From Bradyrhizobium sp. WSM3983 (GTDB taxonomy: Bacteria; Pseudomonadota; Alphaproteobacteria; Rhizobiales; Xanthobacteraceae), in assembly GCF_000473045.1 (NCBI RefSeq), contig NZ_AXAY01000002.1, forward strand, positions 248,001-312,000: a stretch of 64,000 bases of DNA. The letters run 5' to 3'. Numbering within the stretch: position 1 is the first letter of the stretch; every line of letters starts with the position of its first letter. The position numbers and the translations under genes are program-made. Of this stretch, positions 52,592 to 61,796 are shown piece after piece. Below the pieces are notes generated by a model. That model made no database searches. It saw only the letters and a list, made by a program, of their open reading frames with translations, and had not been told where the DNA came from.

Positions 52592-53197
52592 ATGTCCACG
52601 GATTCAGCACCGGCCGCCCAAGAGCCGGATCATCCCGCCAACCACGCGCCTCCGCCCCGTCTCGCCGCACTGTTCCTGGCGTTTGCCCGGATGTCGCTGG
52701 CCGGTTTCGGCGGGGTCCTGGTGTTTGCGCGGCACGCCATCGTCGATCAGCACCGCTGGATGAGCGCGGACGAGTTCAACGAGACCTTTGCGCTCTGCCA
52801 TTTCCTGCCCGGGCCGAACATCGTCAATCTGTCGATGGTGTTCGGGTCGCGGTTGCGCGGCATCGCCGGCGGTGTTGCCGCCTTCACCGGGCTGTTGCTG
52901 CCACCGACGCTGATCATGACCGTGCTCGCAATCATCTACGCGCATTTCGGTGATGTCGAGGTGCTCCGCCGCATCCTTGCGGGCATCTCCTGCGCCGCGG
53001 TCGGCCTGCTGATCGCGGTGGTGTTTCGCATGATGACGCCGCTGCTCAAGCGGATGGACGTCGTCGTACTCATCCTGATGCTCGGCGTGTTCACAGCCAT
53101 CGGCGTACTTCGCTGGCCGTTGCAGGCGGTGCTGCTGGTCGCGATCCCGCTCAGCATCGGCGTCACATATCTGATGCGACGGAAGGTAGCGGCATGA
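52592..53197 (+). CDS. Chromate transporter, first half (split CHR)
   Basis: 201 residues. CHR-family half-protein: LAALFLAFARMSLAGFGGVLVFARHAIVDQHRWMSADEFNETFALCHFLPGPNIVNLSMVFGSRLRGIAGGVAAFTGLLLPPTLIMTVLAI has the FGG and PGPN motifs. Six helices. Split versions work as a pair of oppositely oriented halves that export chromate. Its TGA overlaps the next ATG (ATGA at 53194). Confidence 0.85.
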   Translation: MSTDSAPAAQEPDHPANHAPPPRLAALFLAFARMSLAGFGGVLVFARHAIVDQHRWMSADEFNETFALCHFLPGPNIVNLSMVFGSRLRGIAGGVAAFTGLLLPPTLIMTVLAIIYAHFGDVEVLRRILAGISCAAVGLLIAVVFRMMTPLLKRMDVVVLILMLGVFTAIGVLRWPLQAVLLVAIPLSIGVTYLMRRKVAA

Positions 53198-53724
53198 GCA
53201 GCGAGAACCCGATCTGGGCGCTGATCTCCACCTTTGGTCTAATGTCGCTGTTCGCGGTCGGCGGCGCCGCGGCCGCGGTGCCCGAGATGCATCGCGTCGC
53301 GGTCGATGTGCATCACTGGATGACCGACAAGCAGTTCGCGGACGCCTATGCGATCGCGCAGCTTTCGCCAGGTCCCAACGTGCTTATCGTCACGTTAATC
53401 GGCTATGCTGTCGCTGGCGTTCCCGGTGCGCTGGCGGCGACGCTGGCGATGTGCCTGCCGACGGCGTTGCTTGCCTATTATGTCAGCAGGCTTCTCAGCC
53501 GGCCAAGCCAATCGCACTGGCCCGCCCTGATTCAGACTGCACTGGTTCCTCTGTCGATTGGATTGATGGCAGCCAGCGCCCTGATCCTCGCCCAGTCCAC
53601 CGATCGTACTTTTGTTGCACTGCTCCTGACCGCGGCGGTTGCGGTGGTCGCATCCATCACGCGCATCAATCCACTATGGCTTTTGCTCGCCGGCGGCCTG
53701 TTGGGTTTTGCTGGCATTGTGTGA
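53194..53724 (+). CDS. Chromate transporter, second half (split CHR)
   Basis: 176 residues, overlapping the first half by four bases. FGLMSLFAVGGAAAAVPEMHRVAVDVHHWMTDKQFADAYAIAQLSPGPNVLIVTLIGYAVAGVPGALAATLAMCLPTALLAYYV matches the CHR domain with PGPN. The glycine pair in FGG is replaced by VGG here. Together with the preceding gene it forms the two-component short-chain CHR transporter. Physiological anion may be sulfate or chromate. Confidence 0.85.
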   Translation: MSSENPIWALISTFGLMSLFAVGGAAAAVPEMHRVAVDVHHWMTDKQFADAYAIAQLSPGPNVLIVTLIGYAVAGVPGALAATLAMCLPTALLAYYVSRLLSRPSQSHWPALIQTALVPLSIGLMAASALILAQSTDRTFVALLLTAAVAVVASITRINPLWLLLAGGLLGFAGIV

Positions 53725-53820
53725 TGAAAATCGCTAGGCAGTGATCCGGGGCGGGGGATCGATTTTCCAGCCGATTAGACCAACAGTGCTCGTGACTTAC
53801 GGGTCGCGGAGGAGACATGC

Positions 53821-54585
53821 ATGGCCGACACAATGGGCCACTCGGCGGCGACAGCCACCAGAAACACATCGGTGGCGCTTGGCTTCTGTCTGCTGGCGCT
53901 TGCGCCGCAGATCTTCGAATTCATCTGGTCCATCGGGACGATCTTCGGCTGGGGTGCCGGGCGCGGTCCGGCCACGGTCCTGATCAGCCACGCCACCGCG
54001 CTCGTCGCGGGCGCTCCCGTTGCGCTGATCGGATCGATCGGCGGTGACACCAAGAAGGCGTCATCCGACGTGCTGCTGGCGCTGATCTATTCCTACCCGC
54101 TGTTTGCGGTGGCGATCCTCACGATCTTCATGACGATCCGGTCGGCACAGGACTATGTCGGCGGGATCGTCCTGATGGCGCTCGCCCTGTTCGCGTTGTG
54201 GGCCTCAAGCGATTTGCAGGGGATGCGGGGCTTCTCCTTTGGCGCAGGCACGGCGCCGCGGATGTTCGGCGGGCTCCTCGTCGCGCTTGGCGCAGGCATC
54301 GCACTGACGGGTCTGCTGTCCAGTGGACCGGCGATGGCGCATTATTCATGGCGCGGGCCGCTGTTCGTCATGGCCTCGATCGTCTTCTTCGCCCTCGCGA
54401 TCCGTCCGCTTGGGGTCGTGGTTTCGGCCTTCGTGAGCTTCCTGATTGCGGCAATGGGCACCCATGAGACGCGCTGGATCGAAACCGTCATTGTCGGCGC
54501 CTGCCTGACACTCGGCTGCGCGCTTCTATTCCCCTACGTGCTCGGGCTGCCGATGCCGATGTTCCCGCGTTTCCTGGCTCAGTGA
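53821..54585 (+). CDS. tctB: Tripartite tricarboxylate transporter TctB subunit, long form
   Basis: 254 residues (usual length about 150) from ATG 53821 with GGAGGAG upstream. The C-terminal half (VGGIVLMALALFALWASSDLQGMRGFSFGAGTAPRMFGGLLVALGAGIALTGLL, IRPLGVVVSAFVSFLIAAMGTHETRWIETVIVGACLTLGCALLFPYVLGLPMPMFP) is a normal TctB with four helices. About 100 extra residues with two or three helices precede it. It is the small membrane subunit; tctA follows after 4 bp. Confidence 0.8.
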   Translation: MADTMGHSAATATRNTSVALGFCLLALAPQIFEFIWSIGTIFGWGAGRGPATVLISHATALVAGAPVALIGSIGGDTKKASSDVLLALIYSYPLFAVAILTIFMTIRSAQDYVGGIVLMALALFALWASSDLQGMRGFSFGAGTAPRMFGGLLVALGAGIALTGLLSSGPAMAHYSWRGPLFVMASIVFFALAIRPLGVVVSAFVSFLIAAMGTHETRWIETVIVGACLTLGCALLFPYVLGLPMPMFPRFLAQ

Positions 54586-54589
54586 GGGT

Positions 54590-56107
54590 GTGATGGATCT
54601 CTTTGCCAACCTCGCTCACGGTTTTGCCGTCGCGTTCTCTCCGATCAATCTTTTGATGTGCTTGATCGGCGCGCTTGTCGGTACGCTGGTCGGCGTGCTG
54701 CCGGGCATCGGCACCATCGCAACCGTCGCGATGCTGCTGCCGATCACCTTCGGCCTGCCGCCGGTCGGTGCGCTGATCATGCTCGCCGGCATCTATTACG
54801 GCGCCCAGTATGGCGGCTCGACCACCTCGATCCTGGTCAACATTCCAGGTGAGGCGACGTCGGTCGTCACCGCCATCGACGGTCACCAGATGGCCAAGCA
54901 GGGCCGCGCCGGCCCGGCGCTGGCGATCGCCGCCATCGGCTCGTTCTTCGCCGGCTGCGTCGCGACCGTGCTCATCGCCGTGCTCGGCGCGCCCCTGACC
55001 AAGCTCGCGCTCGCGTTCGGTCCGGCGGAGTACTTCTCGCTGATGGTGCTCGGCCTGATCTTCGCCGTGGTGCTCGCCAAAGGCTCGGTGCTGAAGGCGA
55101 TCGCGATGATCGTGTTCGGCCTGCTTCTGTCGATGGTCGGCTCCGACATCGAGACCGGTGCCTCGCGCATGGCCTTCAACATTCCGGAGCTCGCCGACGG
55201 TCTCGGCTTTGCGACGGTGGCGATGGGCGTGTTCGGCTTTGCCGAGATCATCCGCAATCTCGACGCCGGCGCCGAGATGAACCGCGATCTCGTGCAGCAG
55301 AAGATCACCGGCCTGATGCCGACGAAGAAGGACCTGATCGACTCGACGCCCGCGATCCTGCGCGGCACCGTGCTCGGCTCGATCCTCGGCATTCTTCCGG
55401 GCGGCGGCGCGGTGATCGCGTCGTTCGCGGCCTACACGCTCGAGAAGAAGCTCGCCAGGAACCCGTCGCGGTTCGGCCGCGGTGCGATCGAGGGCGTGGC
55501 GGCGCCGGAAAGCGCCAACAACGCAGCCGCGCAGACCTCTTTCATCCCGCTGCTCACCCTCGGCATCCCGCCGAACGCGGTGATGGCGCTGATGGTGGGG
55601 GCGATGACCATCCACGGCATCGTTCCGGGCCCGCAGGTGATGCAGAAGCAGCCTGATCTGGTCTGGGGCATGATCGCCTCGATGTGGATCGGCAATCTGA
55701 TGCTGATCATCATCAACCTGCCGCTGGTCGGCATCTGGGTCCGCCTGCTGCGCGTGCCGTACCGGCTGATGTTCCCCTCGATCGTGATCTTCTGCGCGAT
55801 CGGCATCTACTCGGTAAACAACGCGCCGGTCGACGTCATTCTCGCAGGCGTGTTCGGTCTGGTCGGCTACTGGCTGATCAAGCACGATTTCGAGCCGGCG
55901 CCGCTGCTGCTCGGCATGGTGCTCGGACCGCTGATGGAAGAGAACCTGCGCCGCGCATTGCTGATCTCGCGTGGTGACTGGACCGTGTTCCTGACGCGTC
56001 CGCTGTCGGCGGTGCTGCTGGCGATCGCGGCCTTCCTTCTGATACTTACGGTGCTGCCTTTCTTGCGGGCCAAGCGCGACGAGGTGTTCACCGAATCCGA
56101 GAACTGA
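54590..56107 (+). CDS. tctA: Tripartite tricarboxylate transporter TctA subunit
   Basis: 505 residues, 10-12 helices. Family signatures include LIGALVGTLVGVLPGIGTIATVAMLLPITFGLPPVGALIMLAGIYYGAQYGGSTTSILVNIPGEATSVVTAIDGHQMAKQGRAGPAL and ILGILPGGGAVIASFAAYTLEKKL (duplicated motif GVLPGIG/GILPGGG). It forms the large sodium-coupled permease for di/tricarboxylates or similar compounds with the TctB small subunit and a TctC binding protein. It is followed by a strong hairpin before tctC. Confidence 0.92.
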   Translation: MMDLFANLAHGFAVAFSPINLLMCLIGALVGTLVGVLPGIGTIATVAMLLPITFGLPPVGALIMLAGIYYGAQYGGSTTSILVNIPGEATSVVTAIDGHQMAKQGRAGPALAIAAIGSFFAGCVATVLIAVLGAPLTKLALAFGPAEYFSLMVLGLIFAVVLAKGSVLKAIAMIVFGLLLSMVGSDIETGASRMAFNIPELADGLGFATVAMGVFGFAEIIRNLDAGAEMNRDLVQQKITGLMPTKKDLIDSTPAILRGTVLGSILGILPGGGAVIASFAAYTLEKKLARNPSRFGRGAIEGVAAPESANNAAAQTSFIPLLTLGIPPNAVMALMVGAMTIHGIVPGPQVMQKQPDLVWGMIASMWIGNLMLIIINLPLVGIWVRLLRVPYRLMFPSIVIFCAIGIYSVNNAPVDVILAGVFGLVGYWLIKHDFEPAPLLLGMVLGPLMEENLRRALLISRGDWTVFLTRPLSAVLLAIAAFLLILTVLPFLRAKRDEVFTESEN

Positions 56108-56192
56108 TCGCGTCGCGCCTGCGTCGTCGCGTCCTGCGTCGGCGCGCCGCATTCGGAAGTCCAATCGACTTGCGTGACTGCTTCGTGAAATG

Positions 56193-56220
56193 AAAATGCC
56201 GGCCTTGTGGCCGGCATTTT
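56193..56220 (+). terminator. Intercistronic hairpin between tctA and tctC
   Basis: AAAATGCCGGCC TTGT GGCCGGCATTTT is a perfect 12-bp inverted repeat 85 bp after the tctA stop. It looks like a bidirectional terminator with A/T flanks. The tctC gene starts directly after, so it may terminate most transcripts or act as a stabilising hairpin. Confidence 0.75.
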
Positions 56221-56242
56221 GTTTATGTCGGAGAAGATCGAG

Positions 56243-57223
56243 ATGACTTCCATTCGCGCGCTCACGGGCGCATGTGCAGCCGTGCTCGCATCGCTGTGCG
56301 GCTTTGTCGCACCAGGCGAAGCGCAGACCTATCCGACGCGAAGCATCACCATGATCGTGCCGTTCGCGGCCGGCGGCCCGACTGACGTCGTCGCGCGCAT
56401 CGTCACCTCGCACATGGCGCAGACGCTTGGTCAGAGCATCATCATCGAGAACGTGGTCGGCGCCGGCGGCACCACCGCGACCGCGCGCGCCGCGCGTGCG
56501 GCCAACGACGGCTATACGCTGATCACCGGGCATATGGGCACGCACGCGGCCTCCGTGCCGCTCTATCCGAAGCTCGCCTATCATCCCGAGAAAGACTTCG
56601 AGCCGATCGCGCTGCTCGCGGGCACGCCGATCCTGATCCTGGCGCGCAAGGATTTCCCGCCGAAGGACCTCAAGGAGTTCGTCGCTTACGTGAAGGCCAA
56701 CGCCGAGAAGGTGAACGCCGCGCATGCAGGTGTCGGTTCGGTCTCGCACGTGTCCTGCGAGCTGCTGCACTCCATCCTCGACGTCAAGCCGGTCGGCGTG
56801 CCCTTCAATGGCACGGGCCCTGCGATGAACGCTCTGGTGGCGGGCCAGGTCGACTACATGTGTGACCAGATCGTCAACGCCGTGCCGCAGATCAATGCCG
56901 GCACCATCAAGGCCTATGCGATCGCAACACCGGAGCGCAATCCGTCGCTGCCGAACGTGCCGACGACGGCGGAAGCGGGCCTGCCGGCCTTCCAGGCCCA
57001 GGCCTGGAACGCGATGTTCGCCCCGAAGGGAACCTCGCCCGTGATCCTGGCGAGCCTGAACGCCGCGGCGGTCAAGGCGCTCGACGACGAGACCGTGAAG
57101 AAGCGTCTGCTCGAGCTCGGCAGCGTTATCCCGGGGCTCGCGGAGCGGACGCCGGAGGCGCTCGCCATGCTCGTGAAAAGCGAGATTGCGAAGTGGACGC
57201 CGGTGCTCAAGCCAGCAAGTTAA
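56243..57223 (+). CDS. Tripartite tricarboxylate transporter substrate-binding protein (TctC/Bug family)
   Basis: 326 residues from ATG 56243, placed where [27 protein letters not shown] gives a signal peptide and GGAG lies nine bases upstream; ATG 56225 and GTG 56207 are in-frame alternatives. Bug-family features: [64 protein letters not shown] and [36 protein letters not shown] ([16 protein letters not shown]). It binds the substrate in the periplasm for the TctAB permease. In most operons C comes first; here it is last. Confidence 0.92.
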   Translation: MTSIRALTGACAAVLASLCGFVAPGEAQTYPTRSITMIVPFAAGGPTDVVARIVTSHMAQTLGQSIIIENVVGAGGTTATARAARAANDGYTLITGHMGTHAASVPLYPKLAYHPEKDFEPIALLAGTPILILARKDFPPKDLKEFVAYVKANAEKVNAAHAGVGSVSHVSCELLHSILDVKPVGVPFNGTGPAMNALVAGQVDYMCDQIVNAVPQINAGTIKAYAIATPERNPSLPNVPTTAEAGLPAFQAQAWNAMFAPKGTSPVILASLNAAAVKALDDETVKKRLLELGSVIPGLAERTPEALAMLVKSEIAKWTPVLKPAS

Positions 57224-57249
57224 CCCTGCAGGATCAAGCCGGTAGGAGA

Positions 57250-57273
57250 GGGGCGGGACCTGAGTTCCGCCCC
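57250..57273 (+). terminator. Candidate terminator after tctC
   Basis: GGGGCGGGAC (57250-57259) pairs with GTTCCGCCCC (57264-57273) with one G-U, loop CTGA, followed by CTTGTCG. No long T-run, so the efficiency is uncertain. Confidence 0.5.
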
Positions 57274-57396
57274 CTTGTCGTTTGCGCCGGAAACTCTCAC
57301 TTTTCGGGGTATAATCGGGCGAGAACAGCGAATCGCCGCTGTCGCAGCGAGGGGGCGGCCGTTAAGTTCGCCGCCTTCCCCAAGGCTCATTGGCAC

Positions 57397-58191
57397 ATGC
57401 ACCAGTATCAGGACCTGCTCGAGCGGATTCTTTCAGACGGCGCCGAGAAGACGGATCGGACCGGTACCGGTACGCTATCGGTATTCGGCCATCAGATGCG
57501 CTTCAATCTGTCCGCCGGCTTTCCGATGCTGACCACGAAGCGCCTGCCGCTGAAGGCGATCGTGCACGAGCTGCTGTGGTTCCTGAAGGGCGACACCAAC
57601 ATTAAATATCTGCGCGACAACGGCGTCACCATCTGGGACGAGTGGGCCGACGCCAATGGCGATCTCGGCCCGGTCTATGGCCATCAATGGCGCTCCTGGC
57701 CAGCGCCGGACGGTCGCAGTATCGACCAGATCGCTGACGTCGTCGACATGATCAAGCGCAATCCGGACTCGCGCCGGTTGATCGTCTCGGCCTGGAATCC
57801 GGCCGAGGTCGACAAGATGGCGCTGCCGCCGTGTCACTGCCTGTTCCAGTTCTATGTCGCCAACGGAAAACTGTCGTGCCAGCTCTATCAGCGTTCGGCC
57901 GACGTGTTCCTCGGTGTGCCCTTCAACATCGCATCCTACGCGCTGCTCACCCTGATGGTCGCGCAGGTCACGGGACTGAAGCCCGGCGACTTCGTGCACT
58001 CGCTCGGCGACACCCATCTCTATTCCAACCATCTGGAACAGGCGCGGCTTCAGCTCACGCGCGCGCCGCGTGCGCTGCCGGTGATGCGGATCAATCCTGA
58101 GGTGAAGGATATCTTCTCCTTCCGTTACGAGGATTTCGAGCTCGTCGGCTACGATCCGCATCCGCATATCAAGGCGGAAGTCGCGGTATAG
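57397..58191 (+). CDS. thyA: Thymidylate synthase
   Basis: 264 residues, the same as E. coli ThyA, from ATG 57397 (the longer frame upstream is not coding). Catalytic C146 in [30 protein letters not shown] at the N-terminus; GSVYGHQW-like [40 protein letters not shown]. It methylates dUMP to dTMP using methylene-tetrahydrofolate, producing dihydrofolate, which the folA product downstream recycles. Confidence 0.96.
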   Translation: MHQYQDLLERILSDGAEKTDRTGTGTLSVFGHQMRFNLSAGFPMLTTKRLPLKAIVHELLWFLKGDTNIKYLRDNGVTIWDEWADANGDLGPVYGHQWRSWPAPDGRSIDQIADVVDMIKRNPDSRRLIVSAWNPAEVDKMALPPCHCLFQFYVANGKLSCQLYQRSADVFLGVPFNIASYALLTLMVAQVTGLKPGDFVHSLGDTHLYSNHLEQARLQLTRAPRALPVMRINPEVKDIFSFRYEDFELVGYDPHPHIKAEVAV

Positions 58192-58196
58192 CTCCG

Positions 58197-58682
58197 ATGT
58201 CGCTGACCATCCGCCGCGCGCGTCCGGGCGAAGCCGGGCTCGTTCTCTCCTTCATCCGCGAGCTTGCAGAGTACGAAAAGCTCTCACATGAGGTCGAGGC
58301 GACGGAGCAGATGATCGCGGAAGCGCTCTTTAGCGACAATCCGCGGCTCTATTGCGCACTGGCCGAATGGAACGACGAGCCCGTCGGCTTCGCGGTCTGG
58401 TTCGCGAATTTCTCGACCTTCAGCGGCCGCTACGGCATCTATCTCGAAGACTTGTATGTGCGGCCGTCGCATCGGGGCAAGGGCCTCGGCAAGGCGCTGC
58501 TGGTCTATCTGGCCAGGGAATGCGTCGACAACGGCTGGTCGCGGCTGCAATGGGCGGTGCTCGACTGGAACGCGCCGTCGATCGCATTCTACAAATCGCT
58601 CGGCGCCGTGATGCTGGACGACTGGACGCTGTGCCGCGTCAGTGGTCCTGCCTTGACGCGACTTGCGGGGAGCGGAACCTGA
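58197..58682 (+). CDS. GNAT N-acetyltransferase
   Basis: 161 residues between thyA and folA, starting 5 bp after thyA. LTIRRARPGEAGLVLSFIRELAEYEKL starts the fold; IYLEDLYVRPSHRGKGLGKALLVYLARECVDNGWSRLQWAVLDWNAPSIAFYKSLGAVMLDDWTLCRV contains the acetyl-CoA loop (HRGKGLGKAL) and the characteristic N-x-P-x-I-x-F-Y-x-x-L-G-A. Related to spermidine/diamine acetyltransferase-like proteins. The acceptor is unknown. Its stop overlaps the start of folA (TGATG). Confidence 0.85.
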   Translation: MSLTIRRARPGEAGLVLSFIRELAEYEKLSHEVEATEQMIAEALFSDNPRLYCALAEWNDEPVGFAVWFANFSTFSGRYGIYLEDLYVRPSHRGKGLGKALLVYLARECVDNGWSRLQWAVLDWNAPSIAFYKSLGAVMLDDWTLCRVSGPALTRLAGSGT

Positions 58683-59191
58683 TGGAGATCGTCTTTGTCG
58701 TCGCGATTGCGGAGAACGGCGTCATCGGCGCCGGCAAGGCGATCCCGTGGCGATTGAAATCCGACATGGCGCGCTTCAAGGCGCTCACCATCGGCAAGCC
58801 CGTGATCATGGGCCGCAAGACCTTCGAATCCCTGCGCCGGCCGCTTCCGAACCGCACCAACATCGTCATCACGCGCGATGCAGCCTATCGCGCCGCCGGC
58901 GCTGTCGTCACGACATCGGCGGCAGATGCGGGCGCGGTTGCGCTTGGTGATGCCCTGCGGCGTCCAGCCGCTGAAATCGCGGTGATCGGCGGCGCCGAAA
59001 TCTACCGGCAATGGCTCGATCGCGCCGACCGCCTCGAGATAACTGAAGTGCATGCGCGGCCGGACGGCGACACGCATTTCGACATCGACAAGGCGCAGTG
59101 GTATGAGACGGAGCGCGTCCGCCATCCGGCCGGACCCGAGGACAGCGCCGACTTCTCCTATGTGACATATCGTCGGCGGCCGTCTCATTAA
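58682..59191 (+). CDS. folA: Dihydrofolate reductase
   Basis: 169 residues from ATG 58682, overlapping the preceding stop. Signatures: VVAIAENGVIGAGKAIPWRLKSDMARFKALTIGKPVIMGRKTFESL (substrate Asp replaced by context SDMARFK; NADPH site GRKTFES), RTNIVITRDAAY and EIAVIGGAEIYRQWLDRADRLEITEV. It reduces dihydrofolate to tetrahydrofolate with NADPH, coupled to thyA. Confidence 0.95.
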   Translation: MEIVFVVAIAENGVIGAGKAIPWRLKSDMARFKALTIGKPVIMGRKTFESLRRPLPNRTNIVITRDAAYRAAGAVVTTSAADAGAVALGDALRRPAAEIAVIGGAEIYRQWLDRADRLEITEVHARPDGDTHFDIDKAQWYETERVRHPAGPEDSADFSYVTYRRRPSH

Positions 59192-59259
59192 CTCCATTCG
59201 CCAATGTTTACATTGACTTTTCCGCCCCCGAGCATAGCTCGTGGGTCGGTCAGCTTGCG

Positions 59260-59288
59260 TTGTAAGGGTCCTTTCGGTCCCCTATAAA
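59260..59288 (+). promoter_or_regulatory. Candidate sigma-70-type promoter of hflK
   Basis: TTGTAA (59260-59265), a 17-bp spacer, then TATAAA (59283-59288) lie about 60 bp before the hflK ATG. The -35 matches TTGACA at four of six positions. Confidence 0.5.
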
Positions 59289-59348
59289 GCCGGACCGGAC
59301 AATGCGGGCCGGCTAGTTTCAGTCCCGGTCTGCCGAGGAGAGCGTCGA

Positions 59349-60482
59349 ATGCCGTGGAAGAATCAGGGCGGTGGCCCGTGGGGCTCGGGTCCGAAAGGAC
59401 CGTGGGGCTCAGGCCCGCAACCGGTCGGGCCGAGGCCGCCGGATCTGGAGGACCTTCTGCGGCGCGGCCAGGACCGGCTCCAGCAGATCATGCCGGGTGG
59501 CTATTTCTCCGGCATCGGCATCACGCTGATCCTGCTCATCGTCGTCGCGCTCTGGCTGCTGTCGGGCTTCTTCCGCGTGCAGTCCGAAGAGCAGGGCGTC
59601 GTGCTGCGCTTTGGCAAGCATGTGCGCACCGTTGACCCGGGCCTGAACTATCATCTGCCCTATCCGATCGAGACGGTGCTGCTGCCGAAGGCGCTGCGCG
59701 TGTCCACCATTTCCATCGGCATGACGCTGATCGACGATCCGGCCCGCCGCGGCCGCTCGATCCGTGACGTGCCGGAAGAGAGCCTGATGCTGACCGGCGA
59801 CGAGAACATCGTCGATGTCGACTTCACCGTGCTGTGGCGCATCAAGCCCAACGGCGTCGGCAACTTCCTGTTCAACATCCAGAACCCCGAGGGCACCGTG
59901 AAGGCGGTCGCTGAAAGCGCGATGCGCGAGGTGATCGGCCGCTCCAACATCCAGCCGATCCTGACCGGCGCGCGGACGCAGACCGAGACCACCGTGCAGG
60001 ATCTGATGCAGAAGACGCTCGACGGCTACGGCGCCGGCATCCAGATCACCCAGGTGCAGATGCAGAAGGTCGATCCGCCAGCGCAGGTGATCGATGCGTT
60101 CCGCGACGTGCAGGCGGCGCGCGCCAATCTGGAGCAGTTGCAGAATGAAGCGCAGACCTATGCCAACAAGATCGTGCCGGAAGCGCGCGGCAACGCGGCG
60201 CGGATCCTGCAGGCCGCTGAAGGCTACAAGGAGCAGGCGGTCGCCGAGGCCAAAGGCCAGAGCTCGCGCTTCCTGAAGGTGTACGAGGAATACAAGAAGG
60301 CGCCCGACGTGACGCGTGAACGGATCTATCTGGAGACGATGGAGCGCGTGCTCGGCGGCTCGGACAAGCTGATTTATGACGGAGGCCCTTCGGGCCAGGG
60401 CGTCGTGCCCTACCTGCCCCTCAACGAATTGTCGGCCAAGAAGCCCACGACGGGCCAGCAGTCGAGCGGAGGCGCAAGATGA
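59349..60482 (+). CDS. hflK: FtsH protease modulator HflK
   Basis: 377 residues from ATG 59349 (upstream frame not coding). An N-terminal Gly/Pro/Trp-rich cytoplasmic tail (MPWKNQGGGPWGSGPKGPWGSGPQPVGPRPP) precedes one helix (ISGIGITLILLIVVALWLLSGFF-like), then a stomatin/prohibitin domain (VQSEEQGVVLRFGKHVRTVDPGLNYHLPYPIETV). It forms a large periplasmic-facing cage with HflC around FtsH that controls membrane-protein degradation. Its stop overlaps hflC (ATGA). Confidence 0.93.
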   Translation: MPWKNQGGGPWGSGPKGPWGSGPQPVGPRPPDLEDLLRRGQDRLQQIMPGGYFSGIGITLILLIVVALWLLSGFFRVQSEEQGVVLRFGKHVRTVDPGLNYHLPYPIETVLLPKALRVSTISIGMTLIDDPARRGRSIRDVPEESLMLTGDENIVDVDFTVLWRIKPNGVGNFLFNIQNPEGTVKAVAESAMREVIGRSNIQPILTGARTQTETTVQDLMQKTLDGYGAGIQITQVQMQKVDPPAQVIDAFRDVQAARANLEQLQNEAQTYANKIVPEARGNAARILQAAEGYKEQAVAEAKGQSSRFLKVYEEYKKAPDVTRERIYLETMERVLGGSDKLIYDGGPSGQGVVPYLPLNELSAKKPTTGQQSSGGAR

Positions 60483-61375
60483 GGTCTCCGGTTACAGGCA
60501 TCGTCGCGCTGCTCGCGGCGCTTCTGGTCGCGATCGTCGCCTACATGTCGCTGTTCACGGTGCAGCAGACCGAGCAGACCATCGTGCTGCAATTCGGTAA
60601 GCCCGTGGACGTCGTCACCGACCCGGGGCTGCACTTCAAGGCGCCCTGGAATTCCGTGATCAACATCGACAAGCGGATCCTCGACCTCGAGAACCCGTCG
60701 CAGGAGGTCATTGCCTCCGACCAGAAGCGGCTCGTGGTCGACGCCTTTGCGCGCTACCGCATCAAGGACGCGCTGCGCTTCTACCAGAGCGTCGGCTCGA
60801 TCCAGGCGGCGAACCTCCAGCTCACCTCACTCTTGAACGCGGCGCTGCGCCGCGTGCTCGGTGAGGTCAACTTCATCACTGTGGTGCGTGATGAGCGCGA
60901 GAAGCTGATGGGGCGCATCCGCGAGCAGCTCGACCACGAGGCCGACGGTTACGGCATCGAGGTCGTCGACGTCCGGATCCGCCGCGCCGATCTGCCGGAG
61001 CAGAACAGCCAGGCGGTCTACCAGCGCATGCAGACCGAGCGTCAGCGTGAAGCGGCCGAGTTCCGTGCACAGGGCGGTCAGAAGGCGCAGGAGATCCGCT
61101 CCAAGGCCGATCGCGAGGCAACCGTGATCATTGCCGAGGCGAATTCGACCGCCGAGCAGACGCGCGGCGTGGGCGATGCCGAACGCAACCGCCTGTTCGC
61201 CGAAGCCTATGGCAAGGATGCTGACTTCTTCGCCTTCTACCGGTCGATGACGGCCTATGAGAACGGGCTGAAGCCCAACGACACCCGCTTCCTGCTGCGG
61301 CCGGACTCGGATTTCTTCCGGTATTTTGGTAACCCGTCGGGCAAGACGGCGACCGAGACGCCGGCGAAACCGTAA
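60479..61375 (+). CDS. hflC: FtsH protease modulator HflC
   Basis: 298 residues from ATG 60479, overlapping hflK by four bases. One N-terminal helix (IVALLAALLVAIVAYMSLFTV) and a prohibitin-like domain (QTEQTIVLQFGKPVDVVTDPGLHFKAPWNSVINIDKRILDLENPSQEV, RRVLGEVNFITVVRDEREKLMGRIREQLD). Partner of HflK in the FtsH holoenzyme. A GC-rich hairpin (AAGGGCGGC/GCCGCCCTT, 61383-61407) without T-tract follows its stop. Confidence 0.93.
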   Translation: MRSPVTGIVALLAALLVAIVAYMSLFTVQQTEQTIVLQFGKPVDVVTDPGLHFKAPWNSVINIDKRILDLENPSQEVIASDQKRLVVDAFARYRIKDALRFYQSVGSIQAANLQLTSLLNAALRRVLGEVNFITVVRDEREKLMGRIREQLDHEADGYGIEVVDVRIRRADLPEQNSQAVYQRMQTERQREAAEFRAQGGQKAQEIRSKADREATVIIAEANSTAEQTRGVGDAERNRLFAEAYGKDADFFAFYRSMTAYENGLKPNDTRFLLRPDSDFFRYFGNPSGKTATETPAKP

Positions 61376-61446
61376 GCTAGACAAGGGCGGCAGGTTTGGC
61401 CGCCCTTCGTCCAGACAAGAACAGCGCCACGGGAGGTTCCAATCCG

Positions 61447-61653
61447 ATGAGGTCCATTGCGTTCGCCGACTTCCTCATCGGCTTAGGCATCCTGTTCGTG
61501 CTGGAAGGCTTGATGTTCGCGGCCAGTCCGAACTGGATGCGCAAGGCTATGAAGAGCGCTATCGCCACGCCGGACAATATCCTGCGGGTGGTCGGGATCG
61601 GCTCGGCCGTGGCCGGCCTGATCCTGATCTGGGTGATGCGACGTCCGATCTAG
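61447..61653 (+). CDS. DUF2065 membrane protein
   Basis: 68 residues from ATG 61447 with GGGAGG upstream. Two helices: IAFADFLIGLGILFVLEGLMFAASPNWMRKAMKSAIATPDNILRVVGIGSAVAGLILIWVM. This YjeT-like family is commonly placed between hflC and degP in alphaproteobacteria. Function unknown; proximity suggests a role in membrane-protein quality control. Confidence 0.85.
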   Translation: MRSIAFADFLIGLGILFVLEGLMFAASPNWMRKAMKSAIATPDNILRVVGIGSAVAGLILIWVMRRPI

Positions 61654-61796
61654 TCGTCGCGCCAACGCCAAAGTGAAGGCGAGAGGCGGGTTTTCGCCGT
61701 ATTGTTCGGGTCTTGAGGCCCGTTAAGCTCCGCGCTTGCGCCATCCCCCCGTTCGAGCGCAGTCTTGAGGCCGAATCCTATTCTCTGGAGATCACA

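Noticed and set aside
61383..61407. Hairpin after hflC as a terminator
   Set aside because: The stem is strong but lacks a T-tract, and DUF2065 and degP follow as an expected cluster, so read-through is likely.
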